The position numbers and the translations under genes were made by a program. A DNA stretch of 47,325 nt from Arcobacter vandammei (GTDB lineage Bacteria > Campylobacterota > Campylobacteria > Campylobacterales > Arcobacteraceae), in NCBI RefSeq assembly GCF_016106035.1, contig NZ_JADKPZ010000016.1, positions 1 through 47,325 on the forward strand, in the 5' to 3' direction. Of this stretch, positions 8,191-16,001 are shown piece after piece (the stretch's first letter is position 1; each line of letters begins with the position of its first letter). The notes below the pieces were generated by a model. That model was not told the DNA's origin and ran no database searches. It saw only the letters and a list, made by a program, of their open reading frames with translations.

Positions 8191-9183
8191 TTAATGTTTT
8201 AGCTTTGATAAAAGCTCTTTAAATGACACTTTAAAAGCATCTAAACCATCTTTTAAAAGTTGTTCATAAACTTCACTCATTTTTATTCCATTATGCTCTA
8301 AAGAAGCTATAAATTTATTGCACTCATCTTCGCTTAAAATTTGGCTTTGATCTTTTTTACCATCTCTTAACCAATCTTCAATAGTTCCAAGTGGTGCGGT
8401 ATTTACAGAGTTTGGATAGATTAAATTATCTACATAGTAGCTAGGACTTAACTCATTTCCTTTTACTCCTGTACTTGCAAAAAGTGTTCTAATATTTGAA
8501 TTTTCTAGTTTATTTACTTCATGGTAACACTTTGTTGCATTTACAATTCCAAGTTTTGAAGTTTGTAACATTTTAGCACTCAAACTTGTATCAAGAAGTC
8601 TATCAAACCTTGAAACAAAAACTGAAACAACACCTTTTGTATCTTTGTTTGAATCTTTTATTCCCTCATCAAGTGCCATTGCACATTTTTTTGCTTGTTC
8701 TGGAGAAAAAATCAAAGTAGCATTTATATGAATTCCTCTACTTGTAAGCTCTCTCATAGCAATATATCCAGCAGGAGTTGCTGGAATTTTTATCATAACA
8801 TTGTCAGAATTTAAACTTTTATAAATTCTTAATCCCTCTTCAATAGTTCCTGCTGCATCATCGCAAAGTGTTGGATCTACTTCAATTGAGATAAAACCAT
8901 CATTTGTATTTGCTTTGTGAAGTGGTTCTAAAAGTGTTGCAGCTCTTTTTATATCAGTTAATGCTAACTCTTCATAAATCTTTTTTTGGTCATTTGCTTG
9001 AAGAATATCAAGTTGTTGTTTATATGCAACAGAGCTTGTAATTGATGCTTCAAAAATAGCTGGATTTGAAGTAGCACCTTTAATTGTACCGTCGTTTATA
9101 ATCTCTTGAAATCTATTTTCCAAGAAATCTCTTTCAATAAAATCACACCAAATTGAGTAGTTTATATCTTCAAATTCTTTCAT
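8191..9183 (-). CDS. tal: Transaldolase
   Basis: Transfers a dihydroxyacetone unit between sugar phosphates in the non-oxidative pentose phosphate pathway, producing erythrose 4-phosphate. The 330-residue product has 'GTIKGATSNPAIFEASI' near the N-terminus, 'EVDPTLCDDAAGTIEEGLRI', the Schiff-base lysine in 'NVMIKIPATPAG', and 'INATLIFSPEQA'. This long form is like the TalB-related enzymes of Campylobacterota and cyanobacteria. The start is an ATG with an AGGAA ribosome site, 3 nt past the serB stop, so the two are cotranscribed. Transketolase, its partner enzyme, is at 40241-42163. Confidence 0.94.
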   Translation of the reverse strand: MKEFEDINYSIWCDFIERDFLENRFQEIINDGTIKGATSNPAIFEASITSSVAYKQQLDILQANDQKKIYEELALTDIKRAATLLEPLHKANTNDGFISIEVDPTLCDDAAGTIEEGLRIYKSLNSDNVMIKIPATPAGYIAMRELTSRGIHINATLIFSPEQAKKCAMALDEGIKDSNKDTKGVVSVFVSRFDRLLDTSLSAKMLQTSKLGIVNATKCYHEVNKLENSNIRTLFASTGVKGNELSPSYYVDNLIYPNSVNTAPLGTIEDWLRDGKKDQSQILSEDECNKFIASLEHNGIKMSEVYEQLLKDGLDAFKVSFKELLSKLKH

Positions 9184-9186
9184 TTC

Positions 9187-9813
9187 CTAAGCCTTTATAT
9201 GTTTTAAAATTTCTGTTAAATCTTTTTTATCTATTATGATATTTGCCTCTTTTTTCAGTACCTCTTTTGCACAAAAAGCAACTCTTGTGTCAGCCTCAGC
9301 AAACATAGACAAATCATTTGCTCCATCTCCACAAACCAAAGTGTTACTTCTTGAAACACCTAAAAGCCCTTGAAGTCTTCTTATCATATCACCTTTTGAG
9401 TAACCAAACATCATATCTCCACCAACAAGTCCAGTTAAAACTCCATTTTTTTCGTGTAAGATATTTGAAAAATCAGCATCTAGTCCTAGTTTTTCTTTAG
9501 CTGGGCTTGTTCCCACTCTAAATCCTCCACTAAAACATACAACTTTGTAATCCATTTTTTTCAATTCACTTACAATCTCTTTTGAGCCTGGCATTAAAGG
9601 TAAATTTGCACAAATATCAATAACTTTTTTGTACTCCATACCTTTTAAAAGTGCTACTCTTTGAATTAATGATTCAAAAAAATCAAGTCTTCCACTCATA
9701 GCTTCGTCTGTTATTTTTTTAACTTCATCGCCCAAACCAAACTCTGCGGCTAAAATATCAATTGTTTCACCATCCATTAAAGTTGAGTCAAAATCAAATA
9801 CTGCTAATTTCAT
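9187..9813 (-). CDS. serB: Phosphoserine phosphatase
   Basis: Last step of serine synthesis, removing phosphate from O-phosphoserine. It is a HAD-superfamily enzyme of 208 residues with motif I 'VFDFDSTLMDGETID' (nucleophile Asp7), motif II 'CFSGGF', and motifs III/IV in 'CGDGANDLSMFAEA'. The length is that of the SerB core without the N-terminal ACT domain found in enteric bacteria. An ATG preceded by AGGAT starts the gene. It leads the serB-tal pair and diverges from the MetF-like gene across 79 bp. Confidence 0.93.
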   Translation of the reverse strand: MKLAVFDFDSTLMDGETIDILAAEFGLGDEVKKITDEAMSGRLDFFESLIQRVALLKGMEYKKVIDICANLPLMPGSKEIVSELKKMDYKVVCFSGGFRVGTSPAKEKLGLDADFSNILHEKNGVLTGLVGGDMMFGYSKGDMIRRLQGLLGVSRSNTLVCGDGANDLSMFAEADTRVAFCAKEVLKKEANIIIDKKDLTEILKHIKA

Positions 9814-9841
9814 AAATATCCTAAAATTAAATATTAAAAGG

Positions 9842-9847
9842 TATAAT
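9842..9847 (+). promoter_or_regulatory. Promoter -10 element for the MetF-like gene
   Basis: TATAAT on the plus strand, 45 nt upstream of the ATG at 9893, in the divergent serB/metF region. The leader contains an AAGGA Shine-Dalgarno. Confidence 0.45.
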
Positions 9848-9892
9848 ATTAGCTAAATTTAACTAAATAGTTTAAAAAAGGAATATTTTTTT

Positions 9893-10807
9893 ATGTTTGA
9901 AACATTAATTCAAAAGCTTCAAGAAGACAAATACTTAACACTTGAAACAACACCTCAGCATGAACCATCTATGCATAATATTATTGAAAAAATCAAAAAA
10001 TTTAAGCTAGATTCTAAAGTAGATGGTTTTACTTGTACAGATAATCCTCTAGCAAAGTTAAAATACTCTTCTATTTTAGCATCACTTAAACTTCAAGTGG
10101 AGTTTAAAAAACCAGTAATTGCAACTATGACGATGAGAGATAGAAATAAAATTGCCTTACAATCAGATTTGCTAGGAGCAAATGATTTTGATATAAGAGC
10201 ATTTTTAGCACTAACAGGAGACCCTGCAAATATGAGCGATCAACCAAATACAAAAGGTGTTTTTGAGGCAAACTCTTTAATGCTTTTAAAGATGATTAAA
10301 TCTTTCAATTATGGTATGGATTTTGCAGGTCGTCCTTTTAAAATTGAGCCAAAACAAATCTATCCATTTGCAGTTGTAAACTCTTATGCAAAAAACTTTG
10401 GTTCACTAGAGAAAAAAATGCATCTAAAGATTCAAAATGGGGCTGTTGGAGTGGTTACTCAACCAGTTTTTGATATTGAAAATGTAAAAAAACTTTTGGA
10501 AAATTTTGAAAATGCAAAAGAGGATGTTGAGGGAGAAAAAAGAAAAGCACAACTAATTCTTGGGCTTTTCCCAATAACAAAACTAAGAACTGCTCTATTT
10601 TTATCAGCTCAAGTTCCAGGGATTCATGTGCCTCAGTTTTGGATTGATGAACTAGAGAAAGCACACAATATCAGTGAAGATGAAGAATATAAAGTAGGAA
10701 TGGAATTAAGTAAGAATTTATACAAAGAGATAAATAAAATTCATCCAAAAATACACCTTATGACTTCAAACAATAAGTTTGATGTTGCAGCTGAAATTTT
10801 AGACTAG
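9893..10807 (+). CDS. metF: Methylenetetrahydrofolate reductase-like protein
   Basis: A 304-residue TIM-barrel protein of the MetF family, which reduces 5,10-methylene-tetrahydrofolate to 5-methyl-tetrahydrofolate with FAD for methionine synthesis. Supporting segments are 'YLTLETTPQHEPS' (the substrate-binding Glu region), 'KPVIATMTMRDRNKIALQSD', 'AFLALTGDP' and 'GAVGVVTQPVFDIENV', matching the family's 'T..RD.N' , 'L.LTGD' and 'A.f.iTQ..FD' blocks. It starts at an ATG with AAGGA and is followed by ruvX after 8 nt, forming a short operon. Some Campylobacterota have a second, more standard MetF, so this could be a paralogue with a shifted role; the symbol is tentative. Confidence 0.8.
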   Translation: MFETLIQKLQEDKYLTLETTPQHEPSMHNIIEKIKKFKLDSKVDGFTCTDNPLAKLKYSSILASLKLQVEFKKPVIATMTMRDRNKIALQSDLLGANDFDIRAFLALTGDPANMSDQPNTKGVFEANSLMLLKMIKSFNYGMDFAGRPFKIEPKQIYPFAVVNSYAKNFGSLEKKMHLKIQNGAVGVVTQPVFDIENVKKLLENFENAKEDVEGEKRKAQLILGLFPITKLRTALFLSAQVPGIHVPQFWIDELEKAHNISEDEEYKVGMELSKNLYKEINKIHPKIHLMTSNNKFDVAAEILD

Positions 10808-10815
10808 GGTTTAAA

Positions 10816-11205
10816 TTGAAATTAGCTTGTATTGATGTTGGATTAAAAAGAATTGGAGTTTCTATTTGCCTAATAAACAATATTGTAACTCCACAAAATG
10901 CAATTATTAGGAAAAATAGAAATCAAGCTGCTCTTGAAGTGAATAGCTTTTTAAAAGAGTGGCAAATAGAAAAGCTAATTATCGGGCTTCCTAGCTCAAA
11001 TGAAGATACACAAAACAGGATTAAACACTTCACAAATTTACTTGAACTTAAAATTCCTTATGAATTTCAAGAAGAAAACCTTAGCTCAACAGAGGCTGAG
11101 GAACTTATCAAAGGTGAAATAAAACATAAAAGAGATGGAAGAATTGACTCCATTGCTTCAAAAATTATCCTAGAAAGATACCTATCAAAAAATAATTCAA
11201 TATAA
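10816..11205 (+). CDS. ruvX: Putative pre-16S rRNA nuclease / Holliday junction resolvase-like protein (YqgF)
   Basis: YqgF/RuvX has an RNase H-like fold and trims the 5' end of 16S rRNA; it was once proposed to resolve Holliday junctions. The 129-residue protein starts MKLACIDVGLKRIGVS, with the first catalytic Asp, has 'KLIIGLPSS' in the middle and 'RDGRIDSIASKIILERYL' at the end, where the last Asp sits (family 'K...IDs.AA..IL..yL'). The start is TTG, supported by similarity to the family N-terminus and a GGGTTT region upstream. It follows the MetF-like gene closely and is probably cotranscribed. Confidence 0.85.
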   Translation: MKLACIDVGLKRIGVSICLINNIVTPQNAIIRKNRNQAALEVNSFLKEWQIEKLIIGLPSSNEDTQNRIKHFTNLLELKIPYEFQEENLSSTEAEELIKGEIKHKRDGRIDSIASKIILERYLSKNNSI

Positions 11206-11226
11206 ATTTTAAAAGGATATATTATT

Positions 11227-12456
11227 ATGAATATTATATTAAATGGTTATTACACCTTAATTGCAGCTGTTATAGTTTTACTTATAGGTAAATTTTTGGT
11301 AAATAAAATTAATTTTTTAAGAAAATACAATATCCCTGAGCCAGTAGCTGGTGGACTTGTTGCTGCTATTTGTACAACTTTAGTTTATAATTTTTGGGGT
11401 CATAGTATTACAACTAGTTTTGAACTTCAAACAAGTTTTATGCTTATATTTTTTGCCTCAATTGGACTTAGTGCAAACTTCTATAAATTAAAAGAGGGAG
11501 GAATATCTCTTTTTATTTTTCTTTTCGTTGTTGCATTTTTTATAATTGTTCAAAATTTTGTAGGAATTTCTTTGGCTACACTTTTAGGAATTGACCCACT
11601 TATTGGGCTTATTGCTGGTTCTATTACATTAACTGGTGGGCATGGAACTGCTGGTGCTTGGGGAGATATTTTAGAGACAAAATATGCAATAGAAGGTGCA
11701 ACAGCTTTAGGAATGGCAGCTGCTACTTTTGGACTTGTAATGGGTGGAATAATTGGAGGACCTTTAGCAAAGTTCTTAATAAATAGATATAAACTTGCAA
11801 ATGAAACTTCAAAAAAAGAAGAAGATGGTACTAAAGATGAAAAAGTAATTGATGAATTTGTACCATTTGAGTATCCAAAAGCCGTAAGATTAATCACAAC
11901 AAATAGTGCAATTACGACTTTAGGTCTTTTTGCAGCTTGTTTAGCCTTTGCTGATTTTATGACAAATTTTACAAAAGGTTCATCTTTTGAGTTACCTACT
12001 TTTGTTTGGGCTTTAGGTGGAGGAGTAATTTTACGAAATGTTTTAGAAAATATATTAAGAGTTGAAATTTTTGATAGGGCAATTGATGTTTTTGGAAATG
12101 CTTCTCTATCACTTTATCTTGCTATGGCTCTTCTTTCTCTTAAACTTTGGCAATTATCAAATCTAGCTGGTGCTTTAACTATTATCTTAGTTACTCAAGT
12201 TATTGTAATGATTTTATATGCTTATTTTGTAACATTTAGAGTTATGGGTAAAAACTACGATGCAAGTGTTCTTTCTGCTGGACATTGTGGTTTTGGTTTG
12301 GGAGCAACTCCAACAGCAGTTGCAAATATGCAAGCAATTACAAATGTATATGGAGCTTCACATAAAGCATTTTTAATTGTTCCTCTTTGTGGAGCATTCT
12401 TTGTTGATTTAATAAATGCTTCTATAATTCAAGTAATATTGAAGTTTTTTGCTTAA
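11227..12456 (+). CDS. gltS: Sodium/glutamate symporter
   Basis: Imports glutamate with sodium across the inner membrane (GltS, ESS family). The 409-residue protein is polytopic and shows 'YNIPEPVAGGLVAA', 'FFASIGLSANFYKLKEGG', 'GSITLTGGHGTAGAWG' and 'HCGFGLGATPTAVANMQA', the two re-entrant-loop signatures of the family in inverted halves. A short hydrophilic loop rich in K, E and D (about residues 196-216) separates the halves. The start is an ATG with AAAAGGA upstream. A strong bidirectional terminator follows. It fits with the other amino-acid and nitrogen genes in this window. Confidence 0.93.
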   Translation: MNIILNGYYTLIAAVIVLLIGKFLVNKINFLRKYNIPEPVAGGLVAAICTTLVYNFWGHSITTSFELQTSFMLIFFASIGLSANFYKLKEGGISLFIFLFVVAFFIIVQNFVGISLATLLGIDPLIGLIAGSITLTGGHGTAGAWGDILETKYAIEGATALGMAAATFGLVMGGIIGGPLAKFLINRYKLANETSKKEEDGTKDEKVIDEFVPFEYPKAVRLITTNSAITTLGLFAACLAFADFMTNFTKGSSFELPTFVWALGGGVILRNVLENILRVEIFDRAIDVFGNASLSLYLAMALLSLKLWQLSNLAGALTIILVTQVIVMILYAYFVTFRVMGKNYDASVLSAGHCGFGLGATPTAVANMQAITNVYGASHKAFLIVPLCGAFFVDLINASIIQVILKFFA

Positions 12457-12457
12457 G

Positions 12458-12481
12458 AAAAAAGGCTAAAAAGCCTTTTTT
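12458..12481. terminator. Bidirectional terminator between gltS and the dsrE-like gene
   Basis: A 10-bp stem AAAAAAGGCT / AGCCTTTTTT with an AAAA loop. Its T-runs on both strands let it end both convergent genes. Confidence 0.85.
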
Positions 12482-12482
12482 T

Positions 12483-12836
12483 CTAATATGTTAAAACTTG
12501 TTTAGCATTTATTGTCCACTCGCCCAATAAATCCAAACTTCCTCTTATATCTTCATTTAAATATGGCTCATTTTTATATTCACCAGATCTTTTTAAACTT
12601 GTCCCACAAGCCTTAATAGGAACACCTAAATCTAAAATTTCTTTTATCATAGCTTGTAAATCTATATCATAAGAGTCTGGTTTTTTTGCAATTGCCCTTA
12701 CTAAATCAACAGCATCACTAATACAAAAGATTTTTACCTCTTGTTTCATTTCAACAAGTTTTTTAACAAGTCTTAATGCTCCATAAATATTGTCGCTTCC
12801 ATCGTATGGTTTTGTACTTAAAATAAACAGTGTCAT
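12483..12836 (-). CDS. DsrE-family protein
   Basis: A 117-residue soluble protein of the DsrE/DsrF/YchN fold, many members of which carry sulfur on a cysteine or bind small ligands. 'MTLFILSTKPYDGSDNIYGALRLVKKL' (first strand and helix), 'EVKIFCISDAV' and 'LGVPIKACGTSLKRSG' match the fold, and the cysteine in 'KACGTS' is at the position used for sulfur transfer in DsrE-like proteins. It follows the FmdE-like gene by 20 nt and is likely cotranscribed. Its exact substrate is unknown. Confidence 0.8.
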   Translation of the reverse strand: MTLFILSTKPYDGSDNIYGALRLVKKLVEMKQEVKIFCISDAVDLVRAIAKKPDSYDIDLQAMIKEILDLGVPIKACGTSLKRSGEYKNEPYLNEDIRGSLDLLGEWTINAKQVLTY

Positions 12837-12856
12837 GAAATCTCCTTAATTTAAAT

Positions 12857-13447
12857 TTATACTATTTTTACAACCACATCTTTGTGATTTAATAAAATCT
12901 CTTTAACTCTTTGTTGCCAAGCTTTTCCAAAAGTTTCAAGCTCTTCATTTGTAGCAGTTCCTTGAACTCCTTTTTGCATTAAACTTCCATCAAAAGGGCT
13001 TAAAACAACATTTGATAAATCATAAGCTACTTCTACACTTTTGTAGTTATCAAGTCTTGTAAATCTCATTTCACCCTTTATAGAAGCTTCATATTTAAGT
13101 AAATTATTTCTAAAATATTTACCTTGAAGACCTTTAAATCCATCTTCTTCTTTTGCACCTGTTATAAATGAAGCAACATTTGCTAAAACTCCAGTTGTTC
13201 CAGCACTTTTTGCATCTCTTAACTCAACTTTTATTTCACCTCGAACTGGTAATTCATCTTTATATAACTCTTTTAAAGCTTTTAAAGTCATCAAATATGC
13301 ACCTGCAACCGTTGGGCAAGAGTGACCACTTAGCTTTACAACATCTTTAAAACTGTAAGTAAAATCTTCATCAACTCCTAAAAAAGAGCCAAGCTTATCT
13401 TTTAAAACTATGCTTTCAACACTATCAAAAAAATCTATATTTTTCAT
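12857..13447 (-). CDS. FmdE-family protein
   Basis: A protein of about 196 residues resembling the FmdE family, named for an accessory gene of molybdenum formylmethanofuran dehydrogenase but found in many bacteria without methanogenesis. The key segment is 'VKLSGHSCPTVAGAYLMT' near residues 38-55, a His/Cys pair that in FmdE proteins helps bind a metal; 'AKSAGTTGVLANVASFITGA' follows. I prefer the ATG at 13447, with AAGG 6 nt upstream, over the GTG at 13453. The downstream DsrE-like gene hints at a sulfur- or metal-related role, which is inference. A GC-rich, foldable leader lies upstream. Confidence 0.75.
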   Translation of the reverse strand: MKNIDFFDSVESIVLKDKLGSFLGVDEDFTYSFKDVVKLSGHSCPTVAGAYLMTLKALKELYKDELPVRGEIKVELRDAKSAGTTGVLANVASFITGAKEEDGFKGLQGKYFRNNLLKYEASIKGEMRFTRLDNYKSVEVAYDLSNVVLSPFDGSLMQKGVQGTATNEELETFGKAWQQRVKEILLNHKDVVVKIV

Positions 13448-13482
13448 TTGCACCCTTTATAATAAAATTTGTAAGTAATATT

Positions 13483-13532
13483 TGCAAGGTGAGTTTTTTA
13501 TGGAGAGATTCAGGGGCAAACCCACTCTTGCA
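13483..13532 (-). promoter_or_regulatory. Structured leader candidate upstream of the FmdE-like gene
   Basis: In this AT-rich 145-bp gap the minus strand holds a GC-rich block. TGCAAG at its 5' side pairs with CTTGCA at its 3' side, the stem can continue with GTG/CAC or AGT/ACT past a small bulge, and an inner GGG-TTTG-CCC hairpin sits inside. An A-rich run (ATAAAAAACT) follows the inner hairpin. It is placed where a cis-regulatory RNA for fmdE-dsrE would be. I could not match it to any riboswitch class I know. Confidence 0.35.
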
Positions 13533-13598
13533 GCTCTTAGTTAATAGAGTTCCTAATTTTAGTATAGAACTTTTTATTAAATATTGATTTATATCAAA

Positions 13599-13952
13599 CT
13601 ATTTTTTTAAAACATTTACCACAACAGCTATTGCAAAACCACCATCGTGTGTAATACTTAAGCTTGATTTTTTTATTTTAAATTTTTTTCGTAAAGCTTT
13701 GCTATACTTTATTTTTGGAGCATTGTTTTTATCTTTTTTTATTTTAATATCATAAAAAGAGCAAATCTCTCCTATTCCTGTACCTATTGCTTTACTAGCA
13801 GCCTCTTTTGCTGCCCAAAATCCAGCTGCATTTTGAGTAGATTTTATAAAAACTTTTTCATCTTCACTTAAAAATCTATCATAAAATTTATCACCAAATT
13901 TTTCATAAAGTTTTGTTACTCTATCGATGCTTACTATATCTATTCCTATCAT
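13599..13952 (-). CDS. acpS: Holo-[acyl-carrier-protein] synthase
   Basis: Attaches the 4'-phosphopantetheine arm of CoA to apo-acyl carrier protein, activating it for fatty-acid synthesis. The 117-residue product has 'MIGIDIVSIDRV' with the Mg-binding Asp6 (in GIDIV), 'RFLSEDEKVF', 'FWAAKEAASKAIGTGIG' with the conserved Glu, and 'LSITHDGGFAIAVVV' near the C-terminus. It matches the usual AcpS length. Its ATG overlaps the stop of the abi gene by 4 nt (ATGA), so an essential gene is translationally coupled to a putative defence gene. Confidence 0.93.
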   Translation of the reverse strand: MIGIDIVSIDRVTKLYEKFGDKFYDRFLSEDEKVFIKSTQNAAGFWAAKEAASKAIGTGIGEICSFYDIKIKKDKNNAPKIKYSKALRKKFKIKKSSLSITHDGGFAIAVVVNVLKK

Positions 13953-14821
13953 TTAAACCCCATTTTTTTATTATTTATATTATATTTTAAAATTAGATTA
14001 TCTAATCTTTTTTTCCAAGAGTTATCTACATCAATTTTATTTAAAAGATATTCACACATTACTAAAGTATTAAAAATATATTTTCTGCTATTTTGATTAA
14101 AATCTTTATTTAACTCTTTTGGAAATTTTGGCAAAATAAAATCAACAGTAAATTTTTTATTCCAAAGTCGTGAATGATGTGCAACTGTATTTCTAACGGT
14201 TGTTAAATGGTGCAAAAATGAGCTTAATATTTTTTCATCCAAATCATAAGACTTTGCAATATACTGTTTATACTTTCTATCTTTTATACTAGAAAACCAG
14301 TGTGAAACTTGACCTAAACTCATAACTTCAACACATACCCAAATAGGTGGTAAATCTTCAATATATTTTTCTAAATTGTGTTTTATAAAAATTTCTCCTC
14401 TATTTCTATTTATTTCATTTTTTAGTTTTGATAAATTATCATAATATGATGAAGATAGGAAAATATCCTGATTTAATAAAGGGTGTGAGCCAAAATATTT
14501 TGATAATATATGTGCTAGTTTTGTTCTAATTGATATTTCCACTCTTTCAATTGCCTCAAGAAGTAAAATTCTAAGCTCTCTATCAAATGTATAAATATTT
14601 AAAATGTCTTCAAAATATGTATTTGGAAAAAATATATGATTTTCATGATTTTTTTCAAAAATCAACCAATAACCTGCAAGTCTATAGTAATTTATATTTT
14701 CTAAAATATTTTTTGCATTATCTTCATTTTGAAATTTCATTCCACGAGATTTTAACTGTTTTATCTGTTCTTCTATTGATAAAAATGGTTTTGAATAAGA
14801 TTGTTTTTTTGTAGGATTCAA
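13949..14821 (-). CDS. Abi-family (AbiD/AbiF-like, HEPN-type) abortive-infection protein
   Basis: Belongs to the Abi_2 family of phage abortive-infection proteins. Diagnostic segments are 'YSKPFLSIEEQIKQLKSRGM', 'NINYYRLAGYWLIFE', 'YTFDRELRILLLEAIERVEI' and 'LTTVRNTVAHHSRLWN', the last being the R-x4-6-H motif of HEPN ribonucleases. An in-frame ATG at 14845 lacks a ribosome site; I favour the TTG at 14821 (290 residues), which has GAGGAG 7 nt upstream and brings the N-terminus in line with relatives. That GAGGAG can be hidden in a hairpin. It overlaps acpS by 4 nt. Members can act as RNA-cleaving toxins activated by phage; whether this one does is unknown. Confidence 0.85.
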   Translation of the reverse strand: MNPTKKQSYSKPFLSIEEQIKQLKSRGMKFQNEDNAKNILENINYYRLAGYWLIFEKNHENHIFFPNTYFEDILNIYTFDRELRILLLEAIERVEISIRTKLAHILSKYFGSHPLLNQDIFLSSSYYDNLSKLKNEINRNRGEIFIKHNLEKYIEDLPPIWVCVEVMSLGQVSHWFSSIKDRKYKQYIAKSYDLDEKILSSFLHHLTTVRNTVAHHSRLWNKKFTVDFILPKFPKELNKDFNQNSRKYIFNTLVMCEYLLNKIDVDNSWKKRLDNLILKYNINNKKMGFK

Positions 14822-14827
14822 AAAGTA

Positions 14828-14865
14828 ACTCCTCGGGGTGAGCATTGTAAAGAGGCTTGAGGAGT
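14828..14865 (-). promoter_or_regulatory. Shine-Dalgarno-sequestering hairpin candidate for the abi gene
   Basis: On the minus strand ACTCCTC (14859-14865) is perfectly complementary to GAGGAGT (14828-14834), which contains the likely ribosome site of the abi TTG start. The 24-nt loop between them contains the alternative ATG. A closed stem would silence translation. Confidence 0.45.
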
Positions 14866-14992
14866 GTTATTGCAAAAATTGTAACTTAAGTATCCTAAAA
14901 ATTTGCTTTCCATATTTTTAATCATTTTTCCACTTTTATTGAATTAAACCTATTATAACTAACTAAAACTCAAATATTAAACCTATCTTTTG

Positions 14993-14998
14993 TATAAT
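14993..14998 (+). promoter_or_regulatory. Extended -10 element immediately before the ABC permease start
   Basis: TGTATAAT ends only 7 nt before the ATG at 15006. Transcription from it would start at or next to the A of the ATG, giving a leaderless message. No Shine-Dalgarno is present in the intervening TTATCTT. Confidence 0.4.
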
Positions 14999-15005
14999 TT
15001 ATCTT

Positions 15006-15965
15006 ATGAAGCTATTTTTTAAAAAATTATTATACTTAATTGTTATGCTATTTATTATTAGCCTTATTTCATTTATTGCTATAAATGCTGCACCAAACTC
15101 ATTTTTTGCAAGTGGAGAGTTAAATCCAAATATCACTCCTGAAGCAATAGAGGAGTTAAAAGCAATTTATGGGCTTGATAAACCTTTATATATTCAGTTT
15201 TTTTCGTGGATTTTTTCTATATTAAACCTTGATTTTGGAATATCTTTTGCAAGTGGTGTAAAGGTAAAAGATGAGATTTTAAGCCGTATAAATGTAACTT
15301 TGACTATAAATATTATCTCTATGTTTTTGATTTTTATTATCTCACTATATTTTGGAATAAAGGCTGCCATGAGCCAAAATGGGTTTTTTGATAGATTTAC
15401 AAAACAACTTTCACTTTTAAGCTTTTCAATGCCATCTTTTTATCTAGCACTTATTTTGGTTTTGGTTTTTTCTATAAAGTTTGAACTTTTTCCAATAGCT
15501 GGACTTCACTCTGTAAAAAATGATGGAAGTTTTGAATATTATTTGGATTTTGCTTGGCACTTAGCATTGCCAATATTTATAATAGTTTTTGGTGGAATTG
15601 GAAGTTTAATTTTATATATTAGAGCTTTGACTTTAGAAATATTAAAAAGTGATTATATTTTCTTTGCAAAAGCTAGAGGACTTAGTCAAAAAACGATTTT
15701 AAGATACTATATTTTGCCAAATTTATATCCACCAGTTATTACACTTTTGGGGCTTTCACTTCCAGGAGTAATTGGTGGATCTGTGATACTTGAAACTATA
15801 TTTTCAATAGATGGAATGGGCTTACTATTTTATCAAAGTGCATTAAGCCACGATTATCCAGTGATTATGGGAATATTAATTATTGGGGCATTTTTAACAC
15901 TTCTTGGAAATATAATAGCTGATTTAGTACTACTTAAACTAAATCCAAATTACAATGAAAAATGA
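15006..15965 (+). CDS. Oligopeptide/dipeptide-type ABC transporter permease (DppB/OppB family)
   Basis: An inner-membrane permease of 319 residues with about six transmembrane segments. The N-terminal 'IYGLDKPLYIQFFSWI' and 'LDFGISFASG' stretches are typical of DppB/OppB proteins ('GLD.P...qY..wl', 'gDlG.S'), and the loop 'DYIFFAKARGLSQKTILRYY' near residues 217-236 is the EAA motif that contacts the ATPase. No second permease, ATPase or solute-binding gene is next to it; panC follows after 36 nt. It may work with subunits encoded elsewhere. Its promoter seems to give a leaderless message. Confidence 0.85.
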   Translation: MKLFFKKLLYLIVMLFIISLISFIAINAAPNSFFASGELNPNITPEAIEELKAIYGLDKPLYIQFFSWIFSILNLDFGISFASGVKVKDEILSRINVTLTINIISMFLIFIISLYFGIKAAMSQNGFFDRFTKQLSLLSFSMPSFYLALILVLVFSIKFELFPIAGLHSVKNDGSFEYYLDFAWHLALPIFIIVFGGIGSLILYIRALTLEILKSDYIFFAKARGLSQKTILRYYILPNLYPPVITLLGLSLPGVIGGSVILETIFSIDGMGLLFYQSALSHDYPVIMGILIIGAFLTLLGNIIADLVLLKLNPNYNEK

Positions 15966-16001
15966 TAAAAAACAAAGAATTAATTTAAAAAAGGAAAAAA
16001 C

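Noticed and set aside
13483-13532. TPP, glycine, preQ1 or cobalamin riboswitch in the fmdE leader
   Set aside because: Short similarities exist (GGAGAG and GGGGCAA on the plus strand, an A-rich tail on the minus strand), but the conserved cores of these classes are missing or on the wrong strand.
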